The position numbers and the translations under genes are program-made. The notes beneath the pieces are model-generated. The model searched no databases. It was given only the letters and a program-made list of their open reading frames with translations, and was not told the origin of the DNA. This document shows positions 19,293 through 27,944 of a stretch of DNA of 64,000 nucleotides, piece by piece. Source of the stretch: Phycisphaeraceae bacterium (GTDB lineage: Bacteria > Planctomycetota > Phycisphaerae > Phycisphaerales > UBA1924); assembly GCA_020639235.1 (NCBI GenBank), contig JACKHC010000001.1:2294001-2358000 (forward strand), read 5' to 3'. Each line of letters begins with the position of its first letter. Position 1 is the stretch's first letter.

Positions 19293-20735
19293 ATGAATCA
19301 GGTATCAACGCTCCGATCACGAGTCGAAGCCTTTTCGAGCCTCGTCGGCATGGAAAACCGCAGATCGCTGAGCAACACGAACGAACTTGCGAGATGGATT
19401 ACCGTTTGTGCGCTGGCTCTGGCTATGGCGTTCACTTCCGGTGCGAACGCGCAACAACTCACGCTCGTTGATCGAGTCGAGGGTGTGAGCAGAGTCTGGA
19501 TGGAAGCCCATTACAACTTCGTGTACTTCGACCAGGTGCCCGATCTCGACTGGGACCAGGCATACCGGGATACGCTGAGCCGTGTGTCGCTGCTGGATGA
19601 TGACCGCGCGTATTACCGCGAACTCGAACGATTCATGGCGCGCCTTCACGACGGCCACTCGAATGTGTTCCTGCCGCAGCGATTGCTGGACTCCGCCGGG
19701 GTCCCTCCCCTGAAGATCGCGCCGATCGACGGCCACCCTGTCGTATACAGAGTAGCGGCGGATCTCGCCGATCAGATCCCGATCGGGAGCGTGATCACCG
19801 CTGTGAACGGGCTGCCGACCGAGGAACATGTCGAGCGACATGTCCGCCCATTCATCTGCGCGTCGTCGCCGCAACAACTCCACCATATGTCGCTCGGGGA
19901 TCGATTAATTACCGGGCAATCCGGGGAAGCTGTCCGACTCGGCATCCGCACCCCGGCACACGACCTCCGCACCGTCGAGCTTACGCTTCGCCCTCGCGAA
20001 GTGCCGATCGTGTTCGTGCCTGATCACGCTCAGACACAGCCGTATGAGTTCAGGATGCTCGAAGACGGGATCGCTTATCTCAGAGTCGACACCTTCGCCG
20101 ACGGCGCAGGGCTTCAGGCCGCGGTCGGCGGGCATCTCCCCGACTTTCTTGCAGCCCGTGGAGTCATCATCGATCTCCGCAAAAACGGGGGCGGTGATAC
20201 CTCCGTCGCCGGGTTTATCGCCGGATTGCTGACCGACCATCCGCTTCACGGCGCCGCGTGGCGCACGAGGGAACATCGTGCGGCGGAACTCGCGTGGTCG
20301 GTGTTCGCCAAAGAAGACACCGAGAGGCATCGCTACGCGCTCGAACGCGGGGGTTGGCATCGCGAGCCGGCCACCGTGTGGCAACACAATCCCGACTTTC
20401 ACACGAGCGCCCCCGTCATCGTGCTGACCGACTGGCGCACGGCTTCGGCCGCTGAGGATTTCCTCGTAATCATCGACGAACTGCCGCAGGTCACGAAGGT
20501 CGGCCGCAGGACGTTTGGAAGCTCGGGTCAGCCGCTGTATTTCTCGCTCCCCGGCGGGGGTACCGCGCGCATCTGCGCGAAGCGGGATACATACCCCGAC
20601 GGCCGGGATTTCGTCGGGACGGGTGTCATTCCCGATATTGAGGTTCCGCTCTCCCTTGAAGAACTCACGGGATCAATTGATGCCACACTCGAGCGGGGAT
20701 TGGAGCATCTCCGCTCGCAACTCAACGCTCCGTGA
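19293..20735 (+). CDS. S41-family peptidase (C-terminal-processing-protease-like)
   Basis: 480 aa from the ATG at 19293, with AAAGG 9 bp upstream; an earlier TTG is less likely. It has an N-terminal membrane/signal segment (WITVCALALAMAFTSGANA). Residues ~55-130 are the helical N-terminal domain, then a short PDZ-like part (PIGSVITAVNGLPTEEHVER). The S41 core follows: YLRVDTFADG, GVIIDLRKNGGGDTS, the nucleophile region TDWRTASAAEDFLVI with Ser in the SAAE motif, GRRTFGSSGQ, and the end VGTGVIPDIEVPLSLEE. These enzymes cut exported proteins. Neighbours give no substrate; it converges with the kinase at 20789. Confidence 0.87.
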   Translation: MNQVSTLRSRVEAFSSLVGMENRRSLSNTNELARWITVCALALAMAFTSGANAQQLTLVDRVEGVSRVWMEAHYNFVYFDQVPDLDWDQAYRDTLSRVSLLDDDRAYYRELERFMARLHDGHSNVFLPQRLLDSAGVPPLKIAPIDGHPVVYRVAADLADQIPIGSVITAVNGLPTEEHVERHVRPFICASSPQQLHHMSLGDRLITGQSGEAVRLGIRTPAHDLRTVELTLRPREVPIVFVPDHAQTQPYEFRMLEDGIAYLRVDTFADGAGLQAAVGGHLPDFLAARGVIIDLRKNGGGDTSVAGFIAGLLTDHPLHGAAWRTREHRAAELAWSVFAKEDTERHRYALERGGWHREPATVWQHNPDFHTSAPVIVLTDWRTASAAEDFLVIIDELPQVTKVGRRTFGSSGQPLYFSLPGGGTARICAKRDTYPDGRDFVGTGVIPDIEVPLSLEELTGSIDATLERGLEHLRSQLNAP

Positions 20736-20788
20736 CGGGGTTGCGCCTCTCCACCGACACGAGAGCAGGCCATACCGAGCGTAGACCG

Positions 20789-22828
20789 CTATCTGTCGCC
20801 GCTTGCCTGCGAGTGCAATCCCGCTGAAGAGACCGATCGGCCCGTATTTGGCTCGGGGTACATTTCAGACATTCTCGAGAGCGTCTTCGCCAACACACGC
20901 TCAACGGCCCCCGGGATATCGCCGCTCTCCACTCTGTCGCGCAACTGCTTCCGCGCTTCAGCAAGGAACGTGATCTCGTCCTGTGTCAGCCCGCCCTTGC
21001 CCTTGGCTCTGGCCCACCGGAACCAGACAGTCTTCACTTGAGCAGCAGCGGCGAGTGCTCGGCAATCCTGAACGACCGGGTCCGATGTCTGGATCACTTC
21101 GGCCCAACGTTCGGCGGTGTCGAGAAGCCGAGCGTCGGTGCCCGGAATGTCGCGTTTGCTGTCAACCTCGAACAAACCACGCTGAGTCCGAAGCGAGAGA
21201 GTCATGACCTCGCTCCCGCGACCGGCGGACTCCAAGTCGCTGATCCAATGATCGAGTAGTTGAAGGGTCGCGTCCGGACCCGCGAACTCCCCCAACGCTT
21301 CTCCAAGAATCGGCTTGCCAATCAGCTTCTCGATGACCCAGGTCGTCACCATCGCCGTCTCGAACTGCCGCCGGGCTTCGAGGTCGTCAATCATGGCCCC
21401 CAACCGGCTCGCGACATCGTTCCGCAACTCGCCCGCGTCGGCTTCGTGACCGTCGATCGTCTGCGCCTGGCTTTGGTGGTCCCACCACGCGATGCCGGCA
21501 ACGCCCGCCAAGACCACGAACGCGACCGAAATCGCAAACATCACCGCATGGCGGCGGCGCCACAGACCCGCGCGGCGAGTCAACGACGGACGGGTCCAAT
21601 CAATGGGAATGTGCTCGCGGCAACGATCGATATCCTCTCTCAGCGGTGTCGCGTTCGGATACCGTCGCCCAGGATCGGGGGCCAGGCACCGCGCAATAAT
21701 CCACGCCAAGTCGCGATCGACACCGATGCCGATCAGTTCCGCGCGCCGTGCAGACTCGTTCGGGGGTTGCGCGTGGCTTCGAGCAATCGCGTCCAGCGAG
21801 TCGCCGTTCGGGAGCCGACCCGTGAGAGCATGCCATGCGATCGCTCCAAACGCATAGCAATCGACACCGGGAAGGCGCTGCTCTTCATGTCCCCCGAACT
21901 GCTCGGGCGCGCAGTACGCGATCGTCCCACGCAGACCGACCGATGCGTCGTCGAGCCGGTCCCGGTGGAGCGTCAGCCCGAAGTCGGCGATCGCCACCGA
22001 TCCATCGGAGCGGAGCAGAATATTGGACGGCTTGAGATCACAGTGCACCAACCACGCCCGGTGTATGGCCTCGAGACCCGCGGCCACCTGCGACAGAACA
22101 ACCAGGCGGTCTGCAACCGGAGTCCGACTGTCGATCCACGCTTCCAGCGTCCCACCGGTCACCAGTTCCGTGACAATGAACCCAAAGGGCGGATCATCAC
22201 AAAATCCAACGTCCATCACGCGGGCAATGTTGGCATGCTCGACGCGCCGGGCCCGAGTCGCCTCTCGCCTGAGATCAGTCGGCGCCATGTCCGCGAGGTG
22301 CCCAAACACGCTGGCCTTGATCGCAACGGTCGCCTCCCCGTCGTGGTCTGTCAGGAGTCGGTCGACTCCTTCAAAGACAGTCGCGTTCCCACCCCGTGAG
22401 ATCACTCTCCGCATCTCGTACCGCGGGCGGCCGTCGGCCATCATCGGACCGATCGAAAAGGGCAGCGACAGTTCATCGAGCGTCCCGCCATCAATCTCTG
22501 AGTCGACCAGTTCATCCAACACCACCGCTCTGTGAATCTCGCCCTCAAGGTCCGGGTGCCGCGCAATAAGCCATTCAACCGCCTCTTCGAGTGCGGTACC
22601 CATCGCCACCGCGCTACGCAGGTGACTGGAGATCGCGGCGTCAATCGCGACATCGTCTCCGAGCAGATCGGGATGTTCGTCCAGATAGTCATCGAGCGTG
22701 ACCCGTTCGCCCGCCTCGATGCGCTCGGTGCATCGATCCGAGATTCGGCAGGCGCGTCGAGTGGATTGGCCCGCCGGATCGAGCACGAGTCGCGCCGACA
22801 CAACGTGTCCGCCGGTTGACTCAATCAC
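20789..22828 (-). CDS. membrane Ser/Thr protein kinase, non-RD (HCD) type
   Basis: About 679 aa if it starts at the GTG at 22828, which overlaps the sigma factor stop (GTGATTGA); an ATG at 22891 in frame is an alternative. The N-terminus has the typical planctomycete lead (RIEAGERVTLDDYLDEHPDL). The kinase domain (~135-400) shows ISRGGNATVFEG, VAIKAS, HCDLKPSNILL, IADFGLTLHR and YCAPEQFGG. The catalytic loop has Cys where Arg is usual, so this is a non-RD kinase, and its glycine loop is degenerate (GGNATV). A membrane helix sits at ~428-450. The C-terminal ~230 residues are helical with no clear repeat. It is co-transcribed with the sigma factor at 22821-23495. Confidence 0.85.
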   Translation of the reverse strand: MIESTGGHVVSARLVLDPAGQSTRRACRISDRCTERIEAGERVTLDDYLDEHPDLLGDDVAIDAAISSHLRSAVAMGTALEEAVEWLIARHPDLEGEIHRAVVLDELVDSEIDGGTLDELSLPFSIGPMMADGRPRYEMRRVISRGGNATVFEGVDRLLTDHDGEATVAIKASVFGHLADMAPTDLRREATRARRVEHANIARVMDVGFCDDPPFGFIVTELVTGGTLEAWIDSRTPVADRLVVLSQVAAGLEAIHRAWLVHCDLKPSNILLRSDGSVAIADFGLTLHRDRLDDASVGLRGTIAYCAPEQFGGHEEQRLPGVDCYAFGAIAWHALTGRLPNGDSLDAIARSHAQPPNESARRAELIGIGVDRDLAWIIARCLAPDPGRRYPNATPLREDIDRCREHIPIDWTRPSLTRRAGLWRRRHAVMFAISVAFVVLAGVAGIAWWDHQSQAQTIDGHEADAGELRNDVASRLGAMIDDLEARRQFETAMVTTWVIEKLIGKPILGEALGEFAGPDATLQLLDHWISDLESAGRGSEVMTLSLRTQRGLFEVDSKRDIPGTDARLLDTAERWAEVIQTSDPVVQDCRALAAAAQVKTVWFRWARAKGKGGLTQDEITFLAEARKQLRDRVESGDIPGAVERVLAKTLSRMSEMYPEPNTGRSVSSAGLHSQASGDR

Positions 22829-23495
22829 CGATCCGCTCCGACGCGACACCCTCTGCCTTGCCCTCAACAAACTCCGGCCGAGACCGAACATAGTCGCGAA
22901 GGGACGACTTGACCCGCCGCCACCTCCACTCAACGGCCTTGGGGCTCAATCCCAGCGTGTCTCCGATCTCGACATGCGAGAACTCATTCAACCACATATT
23001 GAAGATCGATCGATCTGTTGGGTCTTGCACCTGTTCGAGGAGCACCGCCACCTGCTCGGCCGACTCTGTGTCCGTGTTTGCGGACGCCTCGCCTCGACCG
23101 CCAACTCCTCTCGTGAGCGTTTCATTGAGCTCTCGGTCAAGATCTTCAACACGCGCGATGCGCTTCAGAATGCGCGCCTTATCGACCACAGCGTTCTGAG
23201 CGATCGTCGCGATCAGGCCCCAGAGCCTCGCCCTGTTGATCGTCCCGAGCGACCGACTGACCACGAACTCGTCCAGCCGCCTCGCCACCGTGGACAGAAT
23301 CTCCTGCGAGTCAAAGAGCCGCCGCATCTGTGAGTTCATCTTCCGCCGAACCCGCCATTGAATTTGCGGCCAGCATGACAGCACGAACTCCGCGGCGGCG
23401 GAGCGATCCCCGGCCCGAACCCTGTCGATCAGGTCGCTCCCCTGGGAGTTGGTGTCCCGCGCTTCCGCCACATCTGTCCGAGAAACCGCTGTCAT
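22821..23495 (-). CDS. ECF-like RNA polymerase sigma factor
   Basis: About 224 aa from the ATG at 23495; the frame runs upstream to 23807 without homology. Region 2 is visible (LIDRVRAGDRSAAAEFVLSC, RLFDSQEILSTVARRLDEFV, RLWGLIATIAQNAVVDKARI). Region 4 HTH reads FNMWLNEFSHVEIGDTLGLS followed by PKAVEWRWRRVKSSL. Its stop overlaps the kinase start by 8 bp, so the two are translationally coupled. No anti-sigma factor is present, which fits control by the partner kinase. A GGAGG lies about 17 bp upstream of the ATG, further than usual, so the start is not fully certain. Confidence 0.82.
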   Translation of the reverse strand: MTAVSRTDVAEARDTNSQGSDLIDRVRAGDRSAAAEFVLSCWPQIQWRVRRKMNSQMRRLFDSQEILSTVARRLDEFVVSRSLGTINRARLWGLIATIAQNAVVDKARILKRIARVEDLDRELNETLTRGVGGRGEASANTDTESAEQVAVLLEQVQDPTDRSIFNMWLNEFSHVEIGDTLGLSPKAVEWRWRRVKSSLRDYVRSRPEFVEGKAEGVASERIGD

Positions 23496-23661
23496 CGTGC
23501 CGTGCAGTGTCCTCCACAGATATTTGTTGTCAAGACCCGAAATATTGCGGAATTCGCCTCGCCGTGTGCCGCCGGGCTCCGCCAGTAACTCCGAAGGGCA
23601 CAGATCAGGCCGGCACACGGTGCGCCACCTGATCTGAAGCGCGCCCTGCGGAGGCCTTGTG

Positions 23662-24294
23662 ATGAACGCACTTCGGCGTGGGCGCCATGGTTGCGCCCAA
23701 ATTCTCAAATCGGGATGGACGAATGCCCGCTTCGGGCTCTGGTTCGGAATCCTCGCGGTTGCCTCGATCGCCCCAACATCGGCGGGCGACGAGACCGGAG
23801 GTCCCATATCGCTTCAACTGGGGGATGTTGTTGAGATGATCGAGACGGATGAACTCTCGATCGAGTTCGTGGACTGGATGACCATTTCCGGCTTTCAATC
23901 GGCAAAGATCGAACTCCCATGGCTGGAGACTCAGGATGGATTCCTGATCGGTCGGCTTGCTCTCGACCAGGCCGCCGCATCCTCACTTCAAACGCTGGGT
24001 GTGTCGCCTGCTCATGCCGAACTGCTCGAACAATGGCAGTCATACGACTGCGACCTCTATCTCGCGGCCAATCCAGAAGGCGTCCTGCTGATGGTCATGG
24101 CGATCGATGGGGAGTCGGCATCCGGGGCATTTCCCAAGGTATCGCTCGAGTCAGGAGCACCAGAACTCGCCCCCTGGGATGTCCTCAGGTTTCTCAAAGA
24201 CCTGATCGAAGAGCTCTACGGACCCCCGGAAGTTTCCCCTGACCCGGCGACTCCCCCATCTGAACCGCCAAGCGATCCCGATCCGGAGTGGTAG
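23662..24294 (+). CDS. exported protein of unknown function with Pro-rich tail
   Basis: 210 aa from the ATG at 23662, chosen for GGAGG 7 bp upstream; an adjacent GTG at 23659 is possible. An N-terminal hydrophobic segment (FGLWFGILAVASIAPTSAGD) looks like a signal peptide after a long basic n-region. The mature part is acidic and ends in a Pro/Ser/Asp tail (PPSEPPSDPDPEW). I recognise no family. It is followed after 7 bp by a small HTH-like gene and divergent from the sigma factor at 22821-23495. Confidence 0.6.
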   Translation: MNALRRGRHGCAQILKSGWTNARFGLWFGILAVASIAPTSAGDETGGPISLQLGDVVEMIETDELSIEFVDWMTISGFQSAKIELPWLETQDGFLIGRLALDQAAASSLQTLGVSPAHAELLEQWQSYDCDLYLAANPEGVLLMVMAIDGESASGAFPKVSLESGAPELAPWDVLRFLKDLIEELYGPPEVSPDPATPPSEPPSDPDPEW

Positions 24295-24301
24295 CCCAGC
24301 G

Positions 24302-24754
24302 ATGTCACGACGAAACAACATCCCCTGCGACAACATCACTCGGGTCTGGCGGACGGGTACCCCCCCACCGCATCTGTCCTGCACTCTCGCCGGACACCTT
24401 GAACTGACCTCGGCCGACTCCGCCTCCGATCAATGGGATATGTCCATCGTTTCCCAGCGCGTCGCATGGCTCTGTGCGCCCTACACCTACTCGAGCATCG
24501 CCGAGCCACTGCGAATGAACGCAGAGACCGTGAGGCGGATGGTCCGGGGGCTGCAACAGCCGAGCTCGGAAATGTTGATTCGCTTGTGTATCTACGGCCG
24601 GGTCTCCCCCAACTGGCTGATCTTCGGCATTCTCCCCGCGTGGCTCGTCGAAGACGAGATTGCTCGTGTGTCTGTCCGCGAAGCATCCACGCGCCGATTG
24701 ATCCTCGAGTTTGCTCGCCGGCATTCGGGACTGCTCGACGGCGTCGGCTCGTAG
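24302..24754 (+). CDS. small HTH (XRE/phage-repressor-like) protein
   Basis: 150 aa. The core (~50-110) has the spacing of an XRE helix-turn-helix with its typical final motif: YSSIAEPLRMNAETVRRMVR followed by RLCIYGRVSPNWLIFG. The SPxWLxxG ending is characteristic of Cro/CI-like domains. The N-terminal ~45 residues are unstructured and may not be translated; an internal ATG at the MSIVSQRV position would still contain the whole domain. It lies 7 bp after the exported protein gene, so the two share a transcript. A DNA-binding role is inferred; no target is known. Confidence 0.55.
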   Translation: MSRRNNIPCDNITRVWRTGTPPPHLSCTLAGHLELTSADSASDQWDMSIVSQRVAWLCAPYTYSSIAEPLRMNAETVRRMVRGLQQPSSEMLIRLCIYGRVSPNWLIFGILPAWLVEDEIARVSVREASTRRLILEFARRHSGLLDGVGS

Positions 24755-25101
24755 CAGCGCCGGACATGGAATGAACAACATCGCCAACCGCAACTCCGGC
24801 GCCGGACTCTTCGCAATCTGAGTGCTCGAGGGCACGAGTCTACGGTTCACCGTGTCCATCCTGCTCCAGTGCAATGCGTGCCGTAGAGGATCCGTATCGA
24901 TGACGACGATGCGGAGCAATGCAGACATTGCGTGAACTGAGCCAGATCGAGTCAGACTCGAGATGGCAGCTTGCTCGTTCTGACACAAGGCCGCCCCCGG
25001 GATACAACGACTCGCAGCGGCCCGGTCTCGTGCCGCGCTGGGCTTGAACCCTGCTCGTAGTCTGGGCGAGAGTGCCCCTCATGAATGTGCGTCACATCAC
25101 C
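24755..25101. other. intergenic region
   Basis: About 347 bp without a convincing gene on either strand. It contains a perfect 12-bp palindrome (TCCGGCGCCGGA, 24794-24805) shortly after the HTH gene, followed by a CTCG/CGAG inverted repeat near 24825-24837. These could be part of a terminator or an operator for the HTH protein, but no T tract follows. Confidence 0.35.
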
Positions 25102-25335
25102 CTAAGAATGACGATGCTCGTCCGGTTCGCTCTCCAGCAGTGACTCGCTCTGTTGGCCGAGGTGCAAGGATGCGCCCCTGGCCACGATCGCGACAAAGCA
25201 GATCAGACAGATGGCCGTCGAAGTGATGAACAACGCATGGAGCGCGACACTGGCTCCCGCAGTGGTTCCGAACACGAGGAAGCCACACCAGACCGCAACG
25301 ATCAAAGACAATACACAAGTGACACGAACAAACAT
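25102..25335 (-). CDS. small two-helix membrane protein
   Basis: 77 aa from the ATG at 25335, selected because GGAG lies about 8 bp upstream; the longer frame to 25422 has no ribosome site. Two hydrophobic segments are clear (VTCVLSLIVAVWCGFLVFG and LFITSTAICLICFVAIVA), then a charged cytoplasmic tail (EPDEHRHS). No family recognised. It is divergent from the ethylene-receptor-like sensor at 25531. Confidence 0.5.
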   Translation of the reverse strand: MFVRVTCVLSLIVAVWCGFLVFGTTAGASVALHALFITSTAICLICFVAIVARGASLHLGQQSESLLESEPDEHRHS

Positions 25336-25530
25336 ACTGCTCCGACCGGCTGACCGAACGATTACTGCGGGAATCAATTGGACGCCCCGGAAACCTATCG
25401 CACAGTAACTTTTTTCGTCCACCGGAATGAACCCGTACTGAAAACCCGATTAAAATAACTTCATTCTGTGCCGCCCGGACGCCCTCACTGTAGAGTTCCG
25501 CGTCACGCGTGGTGGTCATGGAGCCTGGTG

Positions 25531-26358
25531 ATGTCCGGCCTATTTGATACGACTGGCTTTCCTCCGAGGTGGAACTGCGGCGCATGGTCCGATGCCCTGG
25601 GATGGACCCACATCGTTTCAGATCTGGCGATTTTCAGCGCCTACTTGGCGATCCCGATCGCCTTGGGCTTCTTTGTGCTCCGGCGCAGGAATGTGCCCTT
25701 CAGCTTCGTTTTCTGGCTGTTTGTGGCCTTCATCCTGAGTTGCGGCGTGACGCACCTGACCGAGGCAATCATCTTCTACCGCCCGATCTATCGCTTCGCG
25801 GGGCTCGCCAAGGCCGTGACCGCCACCATTTCGATCGCCACGGTGATCGCCCTCGTCCGAGTGATGCCAAAGGCGCTCCGCCTGCCCGACATCAAGGCCG
25901 CGAACGATCGGCTTCGCAACGAAGTCGAGACACGGCAACGGATTCAGGATGAACTCGAAGCGGCGCGGGTCGTCCTTGAAGGTCGGACAAGCGAGCTCAC
26001 CCTCCAATCGCATCGCATCGGAGCCGCGATGGAGTCGGCGTGGGTGATCGCCTGCCAGTGGGTCGCGGAGACCGGGGAGATCGTCTGGGAGATCGGCGCC
26101 AGGAGATGGCAGCACGAACTCAATCTCGCGTCGGGTCATCAGGGATTTGCATTCTGGCGTGATCTCTTAGGTGAGTCCGAGGCCGCGCGCCTCGCTGTCG
26201 AGTCGATGGCGGCGGCCGCCGACGGTCGCGAAGTAGAGTTCCGTTGCTCGGTCCTGTCGCGTGACAGCCATACGCTGGAGGTGCGACTTGGGGGCACCCC
26301 CGATCGCCGCGTTGCCGGTGCGCCGGCGACCATCACCGGCATGGCGCGCCTCATCTGA
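25531..26358 (+). CDS. ethylene-receptor-like membrane sensor with PAS-like domain, no kinase domain
   Basis: 275 aa from the ATG at 25531. The three-helix N-terminal domain (~25-110) matches the ethylene-binding domain of plant ETR1 and its bacterial relatives. D31, Y38, I41, P42, I68, C71 and H75 (VSDLAIFSAYLAIP; AFILSCGVTHL) sit at exactly the spacing of ETR1 D25, Y32, I35, P36, I62, C65 and H69, the last two being copper ligands. A short coiled coil (RLRNEVETRQRIQDELEAAR) leads into a PAS-like region (~170-270) ending at TITGMARLI. The family normally continues into a histidine kinase, but here a stop follows. No kinase fragment is visible in the next frames. Ethylene or copper binding is inference from motif identity. 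Confidence 0.82.
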   Translation: MSGLFDTTGFPPRWNCGAWSDALGWTHIVSDLAIFSAYLAIPIALGFFVLRRRNVPFSFVFWLFVAFILSCGVTHLTEAIIFYRPIYRFAGLAKAVTATISIATVIALVRVMPKALRLPDIKAANDRLRNEVETRQRIQDELEAARVVLEGRTSELTLQSHRIGAAMESAWVIACQWVAETGEIVWEIGARRWQHELNLASGHQGFAFWRDLLGESEAARLAVESMAAAADGREVEFRCSVLSRDSHTLEVRLGGTPDRRVAGAPATITGMARLI

Positions 26359-26501
26359 CGGAGGTCGTCCGACAACCGTGTTGAGTTCCGACAATGAGCG
26401 CATATTCATATCGCGTTCATGTTGGCTCCATGCGCGACCGCGATACTTCTCCCACGTGACATGCGGTGCCAAGGCGCACCCAGAGCAACAAGGAGAACGA
26501 A

Positions 26502-26708
26502 ATGAATACCAATACACTTTCCGGCAAATGGAAGCAGCTCAAGGGGAAGGCCCGTGAGCAATGGGGCAAACTCACAGACGATCAGCTCGATGTGATCAAC
26601 GGCCGCCGGGATCAGCTCGTCGGCAAGGTGCAGGAAGCTTACGGCAAATCTCGCGAGCAGGCAGAGCGTGAGGTCGACGAGTTCTGCGAGCGGTGCCGGT
26701 GCAACTGA
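26502..26708 (+). CDS. CsbD-family stress protein
   Basis: 68 aa from the ATG at 26502, with AAGGAG 6 bp upstream. It shows the CsbD/YjbJ pattern: LSGKWKQLKGKAREQWGKLT, DDQLDVINGRRDQLVGKVQE, YGKSREQAEREVDEF. Small, soluble and highly charged. CsbD is sigma-B controlled in Bacillus and its E. coli relative YjbJ is an abundant stationary-phase protein; the biochemical role is not established. It opens the run of small stress-type genes in this island. Confidence 0.92.
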   Translation: MNTNTLSGKWKQLKGKAREQWGKLTDDQLDVINGRRDQLVGKVQEAYGKSREQAEREVDEFCERCRCN

Positions 26709-26839
26709 TCCGCATCATCAACTAAGCCAAGTACGCCCGGCAGTGTTCGCTACGGTCGCGTGCGGTATCGCGCACCTGGCCGATGCACCTCTCCACCGAG
26801 TCGTCGGCGAGACGACCAACTCTGAAAGTGGTGTCCGAC

Positions 26840-27337
26840 ATGACCAAAGTACTCTCAGCATTATTCGACGACGGCCTTGACGCGGCACGGGCGATCGATG
26901 AACTGTTCGAGATCGGGATCCATGCCAGAGATGTTTCTGTCATCGCGTCCGATCCGACGGTCAAGGAAACGTTTGCGATCGAGACGCACTCGAAGCTGCC
27001 CGAGGGAACCGCGATCGGCGCCGGCGTTGGTGGCGCGGTCGGGGCGGTGGTCGGGGGTCTCACCGCTTTCGGTGCCCTGTCCACCGGCGGTGTCGCCCTG
27101 GTCGCGGCGGGTCCGTTGCTCGCGGCGCTCGCCGGCGCCGGAGCCGGGGCCGCGGGAGGCAGCGCAATCGGCGGCTTGGTCGGGCTGGCGATTCCCGAGA
27201 CCGAAGTCCACTTCTACGAGGATGCGTTGGGCAAGGGATCGGTTCTCGTGGGCCTGCACTACACCGACACCGAGCAGCGGAAGGCCGCCGAAGCGATCCT
27301 CAAGCGCCACAACGCGCTGAAGATCCGTTGCCAATGA
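26840..27337 (+). CDS. glycine-zipper membrane-associated stress protein
   Basis: 165 aa from the ATG at 26840. The N-terminal ~50 residues resemble a general-stress-protein fold (VLSALFDDGLDAARAIDEL, DVSVIASDPTVKET). The middle is a long Gly/Ala-rich hydrophobic hairpin (GAGVGGAVGAVVGGLTAFGA, AGAGAGAAGGSAIGGLVGLA). The C-terminus returns to a soluble domain (FYEDALGKGSVLVGLHYTD) typical of proteins annotated as 'general stress protein' or low-complexity membrane protein. Probably inserts in or binds the cytoplasmic membrane. Its neighbours are CsbD and the DUF892 protein. Confidence 0.72.
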   Translation: MTKVLSALFDDGLDAARAIDELFEIGIHARDVSVIASDPTVKETFAIETHSKLPEGTAIGAGVGGAVGAVVGGLTAFGALSTGGVALVAAGPLLAALAGAGAGAAGGSAIGGLVGLAIPETEVHFYEDALGKGSVLVGLHYTDTEQRKAAEAILKRHNALKIRCQ

Positions 27338-27420
27338 GCCAAGAACGGCTCCACGGCTCCCATCGCGTCAAGACGACAACTCAACAACTACATCTCACCC
27401 CGAACGATTGGAGAGCACTC

Positions 27421-27918
27421 ATGAAGCTTGATCATCTTTACAAACTCTTCGTGTCCCAGTTGAAGGACGCCTACAGCGCCGAGAACCAGTTCCTCGAAGT
27501 CCTGCCCGTCTTCGAGAAGCAGGCCCGTTCCGAGAAGCTCAAGTCGGCCATCCGGGCTCACATCGGTGAGACCAGGAAGCAGATCGAACGCCTCACCGGC
27601 ATCTTCGACGGACTGGAGTACGCCCCCGGCGGTCATCGATGCAAAGCGGCCGAGGGGCTGGTGAAGGAGGCCAGGGAGATCTGTGACGAGGTGAGCGATC
27701 CCTCGGTCATGGACGCCGCGATCATCTGCGCTGCGCAGAAGATCGAGCACTACGAGATCGCGACATACGGATGCCTACGGAGCTACGCCCGGATCCTCGG
27801 CAACGATCGCATCGTCGCGGCGCTCGAACAGACGCTCGATGAAGAGCACAAGGCCGACCATCACCTCACCGAGATGGCCGAACAATGGGTGAATGCGTTC
27901 GCGATGCAGCAAATCTGA
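27421..27918 (+). CDS. DUF892 (YciE/YciF) ferritin-like protein
   Basis: 165 aa from the ATG at 27421, preceded by GGAG. The family pattern is complete: LYKLFVSQLKDAYSAENQFL, HIGETRKQIERLTGIFD, IICAAQKIEHYEIATYGCLR, TLDEEHKADHHLTEMA. Glu and His residues in the four helices form the predicted di-metal site. Members are small ferritin-like proteins induced by osmotic and general stress in enterobacteria; a role in metal or oxidative stress is assumed. Length is normal for the family. Confidence 0.92.
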   Translation: MKLDHLYKLFVSQLKDAYSAENQFLEVLPVFEKQARSEKLKSAIRAHIGETRKQIERLTGIFDGLEYAPGGHRCKAAEGLVKEAREICDEVSDPSVMDAAIICAAQKIEHYEIATYGCLRSYARILGNDRIVAALEQTLDEEHKADHHLTEMAEQWVNAFAMQQI

Positions 27919-27944
27919 CCACGCGAGTGTGAGGAGGTTACGTA

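Noticed and set aside
21260..22399. 379-codon frame opposite the kinase at 20789
   Set aside because: Reverse of the kinase catalytic domain; composition is shadow-like.
25030..25090. tRNA-like TTGAACCC element
   Set aside because: No acceptor or anticodon stems can be formed around it.
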